DNA of 64,000 bases from Faucicola sp902506225 (lineage in GTDB: Bacteria > Pseudomonadota > Gammaproteobacteria > Pseudomonadales > Moraxellaceae), in NCBI GenBank assembly GCA_902506225.1, contig LR733345.1, positions 620,001-684,000 of the forward strand, read 5' to 3'. Positions 34,598-43,033 of the stretch are shown here, in pieces. The notes under the pieces were generated by a model. It searched no databases and was not told the origin of the DNA. It worked only from the letters and a program-made list of their open reading frames with translations. Numbering within the stretch: the first letter of the stretch is position 1; the number at the start of each line of letters is the position of its first letter. The position numbers and the translations under genes were made by a program.

Positions 34598-35671
34598 ATG
34601 AGACATTTTTATTTCGATATTGTCTTTACCACGATTGCATTGGCAATTGCAGCGTGGTGGGGTTTTTCACATGGTGGTGTCAGTGCCATGCTCTCGGCGT
34701 TATTTATCACCTTTATTCTGGCAGTGATGGAAATCTCGCTGTCGTTTGACAATGCCGTGGTTAACGCCTCGGTACTCAAAACCTGGGATAAGTTTTGGAA
34801 AATGATTTTCTTGACTGTGGGTATCCTCATCGCGGTATTTGGTATGCGTCTGGTATTCCCGATTGTCATCGTCGCAGTGACTGCCGATATGGGTATGATG
34901 GATGTCATCAATATGGCGCTTAACAACCCCAAGGAATACTCTGCCAAACTGATGGAGCATCATGCAGAGATTGCCGCATTTGGTGGGATGTTCTTGTTGC
35001 TTGTCTTTTTAAACTTCATTTTTGATGAAAAAGAAGTGATGTGGTTTGAATGGCTAGAGCGTAAGCTTGCGCGTTTTGGCAAGGTCGATGCCATGAGCGT
35101 GTTTGTCGCCTTGGTACTACTAATGACCGCTTTATATTGGGTGGAAGACGCCAAGAAATCAGTGGTGTTAACCGCAGGGGTATTTGGTATTTTGATTTAT
35201 CTAGCCACCAATGTGTTATCAAGCCTTTTAGAAGGGGCGGGTGATGATGATGAATCAACCCCCGATGTGATTGAAGGCAAAGAAGTAGCGGGCGCGATTG
35301 CCAAAGGCGGTATCGCAGGCTTTTTATACCTAGAAGTACTCGATGCGTCGTTTAGTTTCGATGGGGTGATTGGCGCGTTTGCCATTACCAATGACGTGAT
35401 TATCATCATGCTTGGCCTTGCTATTGGTGCGATGTTTGTGCGCTCCATGACCATTTTCTTGGTAGAAAAAGGCACGCTCGATGAGTTTGTTTATCTAGAA
35501 CATGGCGCGCATTATGCGATTGGCGCGTTGGCGGTCATCATGCTATTGGCAACCGTGCATATTGAAGTGCCAGAAATCGTGACGGGTTTGATTGGGATTG
35601 CCTTTATCGTATGGGCAGTGATTAACTCTATCAGCTACCGTAAGCGCGAAGAAGCCTTGGCGAAACACTAA
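34598..35671 (+). CDS. TerC-like integral membrane protein (DUF475)
   Basis: 357 residues with about nine membrane segments. The two family Asp motifs are present: FILAVMEISLSFDNAVVNASVL near 45 and LEVLDASFSFDGVIGAFAITND near 245. TerC/Alx-like proteins have been tied to metal (manganese) export and stress tolerance. It opens a run of four same-strand genes with terD-like members. It has its own terminator, so it is probably a separate transcript under common control. Confidence 0.88.
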   Translation: MRHFYFDIVFTTIALAIAAWWGFSHGGVSAMLSALFITFILAVMEISLSFDNAVVNASVLKTWDKFWKMIFLTVGILIAVFGMRLVFPIVIVAVTADMGMMDVINMALNNPKEYSAKLMEHHAEIAAFGGMFLLLVFLNFIFDEKEVMWFEWLERKLARFGKVDAMSVFVALVLLMTALYWVEDAKKSVVLTAGVFGILIYLATNVLSSLLEGAGDDDESTPDVIEGKEVAGAIAKGGIAGFLYLEVLDASFSFDGVIGAFAITNDVIIIMLGLAIGAMFVRSMTIFLVEKGTLDEFVYLEHGAHYAIGALAVIMLLATVHIEVPEIVTGLIGIAFIVWAVINSISYRKREEALAKH

Positions 35672-36016
35672 AAGATACTAAAAAGACTGGGGCTCATGCC
35701 TAACAGTAACGGTATTTAAGATGCTGGCTTGCGCTTAATATCCCTTAAGCTTTTGACACATAAATATAACAGCTTAATGTAACCCAATGGTGGACAAATT
35801 CTATCACCAAAGGTATAGTTAAAACGTGAGTTTCGGCTCACGTTTTGTTTTTTTAGGCGATTTTTTACGGTGTTTGAGTCTTTTATTCTGGGCGTTTTTA
35901 GTCTTGGCTCGCTTTTGTTCTAGGCACTTGTAGTCTGAGAATCAAAGGCGCAGCGCATGACAACGGACATCGATTTTCTTATTTGATTTCAAAAATTTAT
36001 TACAAAGGATAAAACA
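35672..36016. other. Gap between the TerC-like gene and terD
   Basis: 345 bases containing a strong terminator (35821-35854) and the leader of the first terD-like gene (ribosome site AAAGGAT). Nothing else was recognised. Confidence 0.5.
35821..35854 (+). terminator. Terminator after the TerC-like gene
   Basis: AAAACGTGAG/CTCACGTTTT around a 6-nt loop, followed by a T run. Confidence 0.85.
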
Positions 36017-36592
36017 ATGGCAATTAGCTTAACCAAAGGTGGTAATGTTAATTTATCAAAGGAAGCACCGAATTTAACCAACATAGCCGTCGGTCTTGGC
36101 TGGAACCCACGTGCCACTGATGGGCAAGCCTTTGACTTAGACGCGGTCGCGTTTTTGGTCAATGAATCGGGTAAAGTACGGGCAGATGCAGATTTTATTT
36201 TCTTTAACAACCTAAAATCATCCGATGGCTCGGTAGAGCATACGGGTGATAACCGCACCGGTGAAGGCGATGGCGATGATGAAGTCATCAAAGTAGATTT
36301 GTCTAAAGTCCCAGCCGATGTAAGCAAAGTGGTATTTTGTGCGGTAATTTATGATGGTCAAGCGCGTAACCAAAACTTTGGGCAAGTAGCAAACGCTTAT
36401 ATTCGTATTGTGAATACCCAAGGCGGCGCTGAAGTGGCTCGTTATGATTTGTCAGAAGACAGCAGCACCGAGACAGCAATGATTTTTGGTGAGCTTTATA
36501 AAAACAATGGCGAGTGGAAATTCCGCGCGGTTGGACAAGGTTTTGCTGGCGGTCTAGGGCCATTGGCTGCGTCATATGGCGTTGCTGTTTAG
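36017..36592 (+). CDS. terD: TerD family protein (copy 1)
   Basis: 191 residues, one TerD domain. Typical features are MAISLTKGGNVNLSKEAPNLTNIAVGLGWNPR, FDLDAVAFLVNESGKV, and the calcium-binding loop with GDNRTGEGDGDDE. TerD proteins bind Ca2+ and belong to stress (tellurite, phage, colicin) systems. A second TerD domain protein lies two genes away, with an AIM24 protein between. No tellurite-reduction enzymes are present, so tellurite resistance is only one possible role. Confidence 0.93.
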   Translation: MAISLTKGGNVNLSKEAPNLTNIAVGLGWNPRATDGQAFDLDAVAFLVNESGKVRADADFIFFNNLKSSDGSVEHTGDNRTGEGDGDDEVIKVDLSKVPADVSKVVFCAVIYDGQARNQNFGQVANAYIRIVNTQGGAEVARYDLSEDSSTETAMIFGELYKNNGEWKFRAVGQGFAGGLGPLAASYGVAV

Positions 36593-36630
36593 TTTTTTGG
36601 CTAAAAGTTTTTAATATTTTTTTTTACAAT

Positions 36631-36658
36631 GGGGTGGCATCGGCTTGCCCCTTTTTTT
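36631..36658 (+). terminator. Probable terminator after terD copy 1
   Basis: GGGG ... CCCC with an internal GCA/TGC contribution and seven Ts. Confidence 0.6.
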
Positions 36659-36679
36659 CAACATAATCATTTTTTTAGC

Positions 36680-36737
36680 CTGAGCGCTTTTTAAGCTTCA
36701 GCGCTTTTTTAAGCCTAAGGGCTTTTTCAAACTTAGC
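36680..36737. repeat. Imperfect direct repeats (AGCGCTTTTTAAGC type)
   Basis: AGCGCTTTTTAAGC and AGCGCTTTTTTAAGC lie side by side, with a decayed third unit (GGGCTTTTTCAAAC), between terD and the AIM24 gene. Confidence 0.6.
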
Positions 36738-36786
36738 TACTTTTATTATCATTTTTGCCACCTAGTCTATAAGGATACATTACCCT

Positions 36787-37539
36787 ATGGCAGCGACGTT
36801 TAGTATGATTGGGACGATTGAGCCATTTTTGCATTGTAATCTCAAAAAAGGCGATTCGATTTATTGCGAATCCAATGCCATGGTCATGATGGAGTCAAAT
36901 CTTGAGCTTAAAGGTCAGATGCGTGGCGGTGTCATGCAAGCTTTGATGCGCCGATTTGCCAATGACGAGTCGATTTTTCAACAGCAAATTGAAGCGGTCA
37001 ATGGTGAGGGTGACTGCTTACTCGCGCCCACACTTGATGGTGATATGCAAATTTTAGACGTCGGTGCCAATCAGTATACGCTTAGTGACGGTGCCTTTGT
37101 GGCAGCAACCAATGGTGTTGATTTGCGTGCCAATATTCAGCGCAATTTAGGCGGCGCTGTATTTGGGGATACGGGTGGCTTTATGGTCATGCAAACACAA
37201 GGTCAAGGTCAGCTCGTGGTATCGGGGTTTGGTTCTTTGTTTGAGATTGATGTCACGCCTGATAAAGATGTGATTATTGATAATGGTCACGTGGTATGCT
37301 GGGATAGCCGACTGCAATATAGCCTGTCAATGGCAACGAGCCAGAAAAAAGGCTTTTTGGGCAATATCATCAATTCAGTCACGAGCGGCGAAGGCATGGT
37401 ACTCAAGTTCTCAGGTCAAGGCAAAGTAGTGATATGCTCGCGTAACCGTGATACTTATCAAGGCTGGATTCAAAGTTTACTGGGGTCAAACTCAGGCGGA
37501 CGCGGTGGCAATGAAGGTATTTTGGGCGGTTTTTTATAG
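36787..37539 (+). CDS. AIM24 family protein (TIGR00266-like)
   Basis: 250 residues of beta-rich AIM24/DUF124 type. Family-like features include SIYCESNAMVMMESNLELKGQMRGGV near 25-55, LMRRFANDESIFQQQIEA, GGFMVMQTQGQGQLVVSGFGSLFEID, and VIIDNGHVVCWDSRLQYSLSMAT. The C-terminus is Gly-rich. AIM24 genes are often found with ter genes; their biochemical role is unknown. Its place between two terD paralogues suggests a joint function. Confidence 0.85.
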   Translation: MAATFSMIGTIEPFLHCNLKKGDSIYCESNAMVMMESNLELKGQMRGGVMQALMRRFANDESIFQQQIEAVNGEGDCLLAPTLDGDMQILDVGANQYTLSDGAFVAATNGVDLRANIQRNLGGAVFGDTGGFMVMQTQGQGQLVVSGFGSLFEIDVTPDKDVIIDNGHVVCWDSRLQYSLSMATSQKKGFLGNIINSVTSGEGMVLKFSGQGKVVICSRNRDTYQGWIQSLLGSNSGGRGGNEGILGGFL

Positions 37540-37624
37540 TCATTTTGTGCCAAGCCTTTATGAACCGCTTAAAACATAGCTAGATAGAATAGTAAAAAAT
37601 ATAGTAAAAAATAAGGAAACCAAT

Positions 37625-38233
37625 ATGTCAGTGAATTTATCGAAAGGTCAAAAAATTTCGCTAGAAAAAGAAGCAGGTGGGGCACTTAGCCAAATTAAAA
37701 TGGGTCTGGGTTGGGATGTCGGTGCTGCGCCGCAAAAATCAGGTGGATTTTTGGGTGGCTTGTTCGGCGGTGGCGGCAGCGCAGGCGGCAGCATTGACCT
37801 GGATGCGTCGTGTATCATGCTTGATGCCAACAAACAAATGGTGGATGCGATTTGGTTTGGACAATTGCAGTCAAAAGACAGTAGCATACAACACACAGGC
37901 GACAACCGCACCGGTGCTGGCGATGGTGATGACGAAGTGATTAATGTCAATTTATCTCGTATCCCTGACCATGTGCAAGCCTTGGTTTTTACTGTCAATA
38001 GCTTTACGGGTCAAACTTTTGCTACGGTCAATAATGCGTTTTGTCGTTTGGTGAATGCCAGCAATAACAGTGAAGTTGCCCGTTATGATTTGTCAGCCCA
38101 AGGCAGTCATACCGCGCTGATTTTGGCAAAAATTTATCGTCATAACGGTGAGTGGAAAATGCATGCCATTGGTGAAACCGCGTCAGGTCGTACCTTTCAT
38201 GATTTGATGCCTGCGATTTTACCGCACGTGTAA
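37625..38233 (+). CDS. TerD family protein (copy 2)
   Basis: 202 residues. The TerD domain is interrupted after MGLGWDVGAAPQ by a Gly-rich insert (GGFLGGLFGGGGSAGG, about 38-57), then resumes with SIDLDASCIMLDANKQMVDAIWFGQLQSKDSSIQHTGDNRTGAGDGDDE, the Ca2+ loop. It is clearly a paralogue of copy 1 and starts 85 bases after the AIM24 gene with a good ribosome site (AAGGAAACCAAT). Confidence 0.9.
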   Translation: MSVNLSKGQKISLEKEAGGALSQIKMGLGWDVGAAPQKSGGFLGGLFGGGGSAGGSIDLDASCIMLDANKQMVDAIWFGQLQSKDSSIQHTGDNRTGAGDGDDEVINVNLSRIPDHVQALVFTVNSFTGQTFATVNNAFCRLVNASNNSEVARYDLSAQGSHTALILAKIYRHNGEWKMHAIGETASGRTFHDLMPAILPHV

Positions 38234-38274
38234 CCGAGCTTTTTAATATGAAGCAATAATGTGAACCCATAAAG

Positions 38275-38303
38275 AAAGCCCTGTGACATACAGGGTTTTT
38301 TAT
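38275..38303 (+). terminator. Terminator of the ter cluster
   Basis: AAAGCCCTGT pairs with ACAGGGTTTT, followed by Ts. Confidence 0.85.
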
Positions 38304-38411
38304 TTTGACAGCTATTTTGATAAGTTTGTGTGGATTTTGCGTTGGTGGGTTTTGCATACGGTGTGGGTTTGCTAAAATAGCGGCGATTTAGTTTTTACAG
38401 CGTTTAATTTT

Positions 38412-38525
38412 AAATCACTTTTTTTAACGTTACTTTTTTCAAAGTCGCTTTTTTTACAGTCATTTTTTTTCAAGTGACTTTTTTCAAGTCGCTTTTTTAA
38501 AAGTCATTTTTTTTAAATCACTTTA
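38412..38525. repeat. Degenerate T-rich tandem repeats (AGTCRCTTTTTT type)
   Basis: About eight units of the form (A)AGTC(G/A)CTTTTTT(T) with 14-16-bp spacing lie about 60 bp upstream of the NSS-like gene. Confidence 0.75.
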
Positions 38526-38584
38526 GCGACTCAAATCAAATAATTTTATGACAACCACCCACCGCTACAAAGGAATCCAACACC

Positions 38585-39676
38585 ATGCCATTTAATCGTT
38601 TACAGCCGATGTTGATAGCAAGCTTGCTGCCGCTGCTGGTTTTTACTTGGTTTAGCCGTGACTACATTGGGCAGATTGATTTTTGGTTGTTGTGGCTAGT
38701 TGCGATGACCTTGGTCGGGTTGCCATTGGTGTTTGCAGAGATTGGTTTGGCGCATCGTAGTGGCACGTCTCCGCTGGTCGGTTTGCCCATGTTGACTCGT
38801 GAAGCTGACGTATCAACGGTTTGGCGAGGGTTTGGTTGGCTGACTATTGTGCTGTTGCTGGCGGTTGTGGGGCATTTACTTGCGAGTAGTGGCGAGATTA
38901 TCCATCCGCTGGTGAGTAGTATTGCCTTGCCTGCCTTGTTAGCCATCATGGTGCTGCTGGTGATTGGTTTGAGTTTTATCAAGCATTTGGCAGGTTGGTT
39001 GGCGGTCGGTTTTGCCGTTGCCGCGTTGGTTGTCAATGTCATGCAAGGTGGGTTTGTCGCGTGGCAGATGACAGCGACGTCCTTGACGGAGTGGGCAGGG
39101 GCGGTGGTGTTGGCGCTGGTCTGTGTGGGCGCAGGTACAGGATTATACTGGCATGCGCGCACCCACCAAATGCTCACGATGAACACTACGGCTGCCGATA
39201 ATGCACGCGAATCCGCGAGTCGGTATGTATTACCGGTGTGGAGTTTTCAGTTACTAGCGGGTGCGCTGATTGCCATAACTTTATCGCCAAACAGCGCGAT
39301 GTCGGCAGTGCTGAATACATTAGCGATGCTGGCAGGGGCAGCGTATTTACTGCATATTTTGACTCACCAAGTGTCATTACGCTGGCAACAACAGAAATTT
39401 AACTTTTTGGCATTGGTGGTATTGGCAGTGCTTAGTCTTGCGCTAGCCATGATACCAACTGCTTGGCTCAATCAGCTGATTATTGTGACAAGTTTAGTCA
39501 CAGCGGTATGGCTAGCCGTATTTGCAGGCTGGCAAATGAAAATCAGCCATTTACGCAAATCATTGAATTTTAGCTCAGAAGGCTTATATAACCTTTGGCG
39601 CATTGCGGTGCGTATTATTGTGCCATTGGCGGTGGTTTTGGCGATGGTGGGGTGGGTGTTAGGACTGGCAAAATGA
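38585..39676 (+). CDS. Sodium:neurotransmitter symporter-like membrane protein
   Basis: 363 residues with about ten membrane segments. LWLVAMTLVGLPLVFAEIGLAHRSGTSPLVGLPMLTREADVSTVWRGFGWL resembles the TM2 and following loop of NSS (SLC6-like) transporters. However, the classic TM1 sodium-site segment (unwound NIWRFPY) is not seen and the protein is shorter than usual (about 440-500). It may be a divergent or degenerate NSS relative; transport is not assured. The stop overlaps the rnfH start (ATGA). Confidence 0.6.
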   Translation: MPFNRLQPMLIASLLPLLVFTWFSRDYIGQIDFWLLWLVAMTLVGLPLVFAEIGLAHRSGTSPLVGLPMLTREADVSTVWRGFGWLTIVLLLAVVGHLLASSGEIIHPLVSSIALPALLAIMVLLVIGLSFIKHLAGWLAVGFAVAALVVNVMQGGFVAWQMTATSLTEWAGAVVLALVCVGAGTGLYWHARTHQMLTMNTTAADNARESASRYVLPVWSFQLLAGALIAITLSPNSAMSAVLNTLAMLAGAAYLLHILTHQVSLRWQQQKFNFLALVVLAVLSLALAMIPTAWLNQLIIVTSLVTAVWLAVFAGWQMKISHLRKSLNFSSEGLYNLWRIAVRIIVPLAVVLAMVGWVLGLAK

Positions 39677-39948
39677 TTACTGTAGATATAGCCTTTGCAC
39701 CCGACAGCCAAACACAGTTGCGGTTAACCCTGCAACTTGCTGATGATAGCCGCGTGATTGATGCAGTCAATGCCACAGGCTGGCAACAGCAGTATCCGCA
39801 GATTTTTAGCTATAGTGTCGGTGTGTTTTCCCATAAACTAGACTGGCAAAGTGCTATCAACACAGGCGATAGAATCGAAATCTATCGCCCTTTGACCATC
39901 GACCCGCAAAACAAACGCAAATTACTGTCTAAAAAATTTAACCGATAA
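39673..39948 (+). CDS. rnfH: RnfH family ubiquitin-like protein (UPF0125)
   Basis: 91 residues from the ATG that overlaps the previous stop. ITVDIAFAPDSQTQLRLTLQLADDSRVIDAVNATGWQQQYP, then VGVFSHKLDWQSAINTGDRIEIYRPLTIDPQNKRKLL. This is the RnfH beta-grasp family with the closing GDRIEIYRPL..DPK..R signature. The family usually sits beside ratA and smpB near bamE; here bamE is the next, convergent gene. Function is unknown. A longer frame from 39595 lies inside the previous gene and is rejected. Confidence 0.88.
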   Translation: MITVDIAFAPDSQTQLRLTLQLADDSRVIDAVNATGWQQQYPQIFSYSVGVFSHKLDWQSAINTGDRIEIYRPLTIDPQNKRKLLSKKFNR

Positions 39949-39987
39949 AGGTGTGACCCAGTATTCCAGTATTATTGTGTAGCGCAC

Positions 39988-40030
39988 AAAAAAAGCCAAT
40001 CACAGCATCACGGCAATGATTGGCTTTTTT
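39988..40030. terminator. Bidirectional terminator between rnfH and bamE
   Basis: AAAAAAGCCAATCA pairs with TGATTGGCTTTTTT. Confidence 0.9.
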
Positions 40031-40042
40031 AATCAAAAAAAC

Positions 40043-40426
40043 TTACTGAGTCACGGCTGGGCGCTCGATACTGGTGACAATACCATTTTGGTCAAAATAA
40101 ATTTTGGCGTATTGTTGGGCGTTGTGAATCGCTGGCTTGTTGGCGCGTTTGGCATTAGTACCTGGGGTAAAATCGTACAGATAATCCCAACGTACCGGAT
40201 TTAGGGTGTCTCTAAAGGTTGGGCTACCTAGTATATACAGCACTTGATTGGCATTCATACCTACTTGCACTTGGCTTAATTTGTCTTCATGAATCGGCTT
40301 GCCTTGTGGGATATCGATTTTATACACGCTAAACCATGAGCAACCTGGTAATACGCTGACGCTGCTAATTACGGCAACCAAAGGCAGGACTGCCAGTTTT
40401 TTTGATAGTGTTGTGATAGATGTCAT
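40043..40426 (-). CDS. bamE: Outer membrane assembly lipoprotein BamE
   Basis: 127 residues. A lipoprotein signal ends at LPGCSWF. The mature part has the SmpA/OmlA fold: YKIDIPQGKPIHEDKLSQVQVGMNANQVLYILGSPTFRDTLNPVRWDYLYDF. BamE is part of the BAM complex that inserts beta-barrel proteins into the outer membrane. It is divergent from fur, as in several gammaproteobacteria. Confidence 0.93.
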   Translation of the reverse strand: MTSITTLSKKLAVLPLVAVISSVSVLPGCSWFSVYKIDIPQGKPIHEDKLSQVQVGMNANQVLYILGSPTFRDTLNPVRWDYLYDFTPGTNAKRANKPAIHNAQQYAKIYFDQNGIVTSIERPAVTQ

Positions 40427-40748
40427 TTGTCAAACCGCTTTGAGATGGTGAACGATAAAATTTACGACTTATCATACGTGATTTGGGTTTTTTTGCCTAC
40501 CTATTGACCCCAAAATTTAAATTATTTTACATACAGTTAATATTTGGGTGTAAAACGCCGCGGTGGTTTAGTATTTGGCGTTTTGGTGGTTGGCATACTT
40601 TGTCTTTAGCCTGTATTTGCCCATTATTTGTCAACGGGCGCTTTCCCCAGTGATGTCACGTTTTTTTACTGTGGGATTTTATCGAATTTGTTATTATAGT
40701 TATAATTTTCAGTTTATAAGCGACACCTGATAGGGTGTAAGGATTTAT
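40427..40748. other. Divergent region between bamE and fur
   Basis: 322 bases with both promoters. There is a hairpin AAAACGCC/GGCGTTTT at 40552-40584. An AT-rich stretch (GTTATTATAGTTATAATTTTC, about 40690-40710) weakly resembles a Fur box, which would suggest autoregulation. Ribosome site for fur: GTAAGGATTTAT. Confidence 0.4.
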
Positions 40749-41186
40749 ATGTCGTCTTTTACCAACCAAGATTTGCGTCGTGCCGGTTTGAAAGTCACGT
40801 TACCGCGTTTGAAAATTTTAGAATTGCTAGAAAAAGCCGAATCCCATCACATGAGCGCAGAAGATGTGTATAAAGCCTTGATGGAGCACGGTGAAGACGT
40901 GGGGCTTGCGACTGTTTACCGCGTGTTAACCCAGTTTGAACAAGCGGGGATTGTCGAGCGTCACAATTTTGAAAACAACTTGTCGGTGTTTGAAATCGCC
41001 AAAGATGAGCACCATGACCACTTGGTATGTGACCAATGCGGCAAAATCATTGAATTTCACAATGAAGAAATCGAAGCGCTACAAGAAAAAGTCGCCAAAG
41101 ACTTTGGCTTTACCCTAGCAGGGCACTCGCTGGTATTGTATGGAATTTGTGATAATATAGACTGCCAAAATTCGACAAAACGCTAA
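40749..41186 (+). CDS. fur: Ferric uptake regulator Fur
   Basis: 145 residues. The winged-helix DNA-binding domain (about 1-80; MSAEDVYKALMEHGEDVGLATVYRVLTQFEQAGIVERHNFE) is followed by the metal-binding dimer domain with HHDHLVCDQCGKIIEFHNEEIE. The C-x2-C pair and the His cluster are as in Fur. Fe2+-Fur represses iron-acquisition genes. Ends with a shared terminator facing murJ. Confidence 0.96.
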   Translation: MSSFTNQDLRRAGLKVTLPRLKILELLEKAESHHMSAEDVYKALMEHGEDVGLATVYRVLTQFEQAGIVERHNFENNLSVFEIAKDEHHDHLVCDQCGKIIEFHNEEIEALQEKVAKDFGFTLAGHSLVLYGICDNIDCQNSTKR

Positions 41187-41254
41187 TGCCTTGGTGGGTT
41201 AATGCTTGAATCGGTTAAAAAAACTCACGCACAAAATCAGTCAAAAAATCAATT

Positions 41255-41293
41255 AAAAAAGCGGCTAGATAAATTTTATTTAGCCGCTTTTTT
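41255..41293. terminator. Bidirectional terminator between fur and murJ
   Basis: AAAAAAGCGGCTA pairs with TAGCCGCTTTTTT around an AT-rich loop. Confidence 0.9.
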
Positions 41294-41317
41294 CGTCCGT
41301 TGTTTATTTTATATTGT

Positions 41318-42904
41318 TTATTGAACGCTATGATGCGGTTTTAGTTCTGATAGTTTAAAGCCAGCGATTAATAGCGCTGCGCCATACACCACAGCGCCCA
41401 CCACACACAGCGCCAATAGCGCAACAATACGAATACCTTGATGCGCGGTAACCGGGAAAAAATGAATACCAGCGGCAAGTGCCAACCCCATTGCCCCATT
41501 TGCGATGGCAAAGATAACCGCTAATCGTCGCCAAGCCGCACCAAACCGATAAATACCTTGGGTATGTAAATAAAAATATAACAGCGCCGCATTGATAAAA
41601 GACGCCAGTGTATTGGCAAGCCCTAGCCCGGCGTGGGGCGCGATTTGCCACTGTTTAAATAACTCAGCCAGTACGAGGCTTAGCACGACATTGGCAATTA
41701 CGCTAATCACACCGACTTTGACAGGGATGCGACTGTCATGACGGGCGAAAAAAGCCGGGGCAAATATTTTAATGAGCATAAATGCCAAAATCCCACCCGA
41801 CAAGCACTGTAGCGCAAGCCCACTCATCATGGCATCTTGCCGCACAAACTCGCCATGTTCAAACAGGGATATCATAAGCACATTACTAATCATACCAAGC
41901 GCGATGGATGCAGGTACGCCGACCAACACCGTCAGCCGCGTCGCCCAATCTAGGGTGTGTCCAAATTGTTGATGGTCATCGCTTGCGATACTTTTGGATA
42001 GACTGGGCAAAATCACCGTGCCAATCGCCACCCCAATCAGCCCTAGCGGCAGCTCACTCATCCGCTCTGCGGTATACAGCCAAGAGACTGAACCATCAAC
42101 CATGGTTGAAGCCAGTACCGTGTTGACCAGCATATTGATTTGGGTGACCGAGACCCCAAACAGCGCAGGGAGCATGAGTTTTAAAATCCGTCGCACGCCA
42201 GGATGACGAAAGCTGACCTTTGGCATCACCAGCAGCTGATGGCTGTGCAATTGCGGTAATTGAATCAATAGCTGCAGCAAACCTGCCACCGCAACTGCAT
42301 AACCGACCGCCAAAATTGGTTTGGCAAGCAGCGGCGCTACCCAAATCGCGCCCACAATCATACACACATTTAAAATCACCGGTGCAAAGGCAGGCAAAGC
42401 AAACCGCCCCACGCTTTGCAAAATACTACTAGCAAACGCGGTCATGGCAATAAATAACAAATAAGGAAAAGTGATACGAAGTAGCTCAACTGCCGTTGCA
42501 AATTTGCTAGGCTCATGCAGATAACCCACCGCAAACACAGCAATCACGGCGGGCGCGAAGATGACTATCACGGCGGTTAAGCCTGATAAAATCAACAATA
42601 ACGTACCTGCCACCCGACTGATAAGAATTTGAATGCCTAGCAAGGCTTTTTTGCTATCGGTCATGTCGTTATTTTGGGCTTGGTGTTGATAGTCGGATAG
42701 TACAGGGACAAAAGCTTGGGCAAATGCGCCTTCAGCGAACAGCCGCCGCAAAAAATTAGGCAATTTGAAGGCCACCAAAAACGCATCCATCATGCCGCCC
42801 GTACCAAACACGCTCATCAATACCATGTCGCGAATCATGCCCAAGATACGTGAAAATAAGGTAAAGAAACTAATAATAGCGGTGGATTTGATAAGTTTTG
42901 ACAT
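41318..42904 (-). CDS. murJ: Lipid II flippase MurJ
   Basis: 528 residues with about 14 membrane segments of the MOP superfamily. The start MSKLIKSTAIISFFTLFSRILGMIRDMVLMSVFGTGGMMDAFLVAFKLPNFLRRLFAEGAFAQAFVPV is highly characteristic, with the Arg-rich loop residues needed for lipid II transport. MurJ moves peptidoglycan precursors across the inner membrane. The ampD gene follows upstream on the same strand, a peptidoglycan-related pair. Confidence 0.95.
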   Translation of the reverse strand: MSKLIKSTAIISFFTLFSRILGMIRDMVLMSVFGTGGMMDAFLVAFKLPNFLRRLFAEGAFAQAFVPVLSDYQHQAQNNDMTDSKKALLGIQILISRVAGTLLLILSGLTAVIVIFAPAVIAVFAVGYLHEPSKFATAVELLRITFPYLLFIAMTAFASSILQSVGRFALPAFAPVILNVCMIVGAIWVAPLLAKPILAVGYAVAVAGLLQLLIQLPQLHSHQLLVMPKVSFRHPGVRRILKLMLPALFGVSVTQINMLVNTVLASTMVDGSVSWLYTAERMSELPLGLIGVAIGTVILPSLSKSIASDDHQQFGHTLDWATRLTVLVGVPASIALGMISNVLMISLFEHGEFVRQDAMMSGLALQCLSGGILAFMLIKIFAPAFFARHDSRIPVKVGVISVIANVVLSLVLAELFKQWQIAPHAGLGLANTLASFINAALLYFYLHTQGIYRFGAAWRRLAVIFAIANGAMGLALAAGIHFFPVTAHQGIRIVALLALCVVGAVVYGAALLIAGFKLSELKPHHSVQ

Positions 42905-43033
42905 GAAAGAATCGCTGCAAGTTTTGCCGAGAAGTGGGTATAGTGCTTGGATTTTGTAGTTTGAGTTGGGCGCTGTTACTTTGCAAAATTGTCATCTTAC
43001 AAAATTGCCATACGATAAATTTTTGAAAGTCAC

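Larger units (their letters stand above)
38234..38584. other. Gap between terD copy 2 and the NSS-like gene
   Basis: 351 bases: a terminator (38275-38303), then an unusual T-rich tract (about 38410-38525) made of degenerate 14-16-bp units, then AAAGGAATCC ahead of the next gene's ATG. Confidence 0.6.

Noticed and set aside
34598..38233. Ter cluster as a complete tellurite-resistance operon
   Set aside because: terZ, terA, terB and terE are not seen; the TerC-like gene is the DUF475 type, so the resistance claim is not supported.
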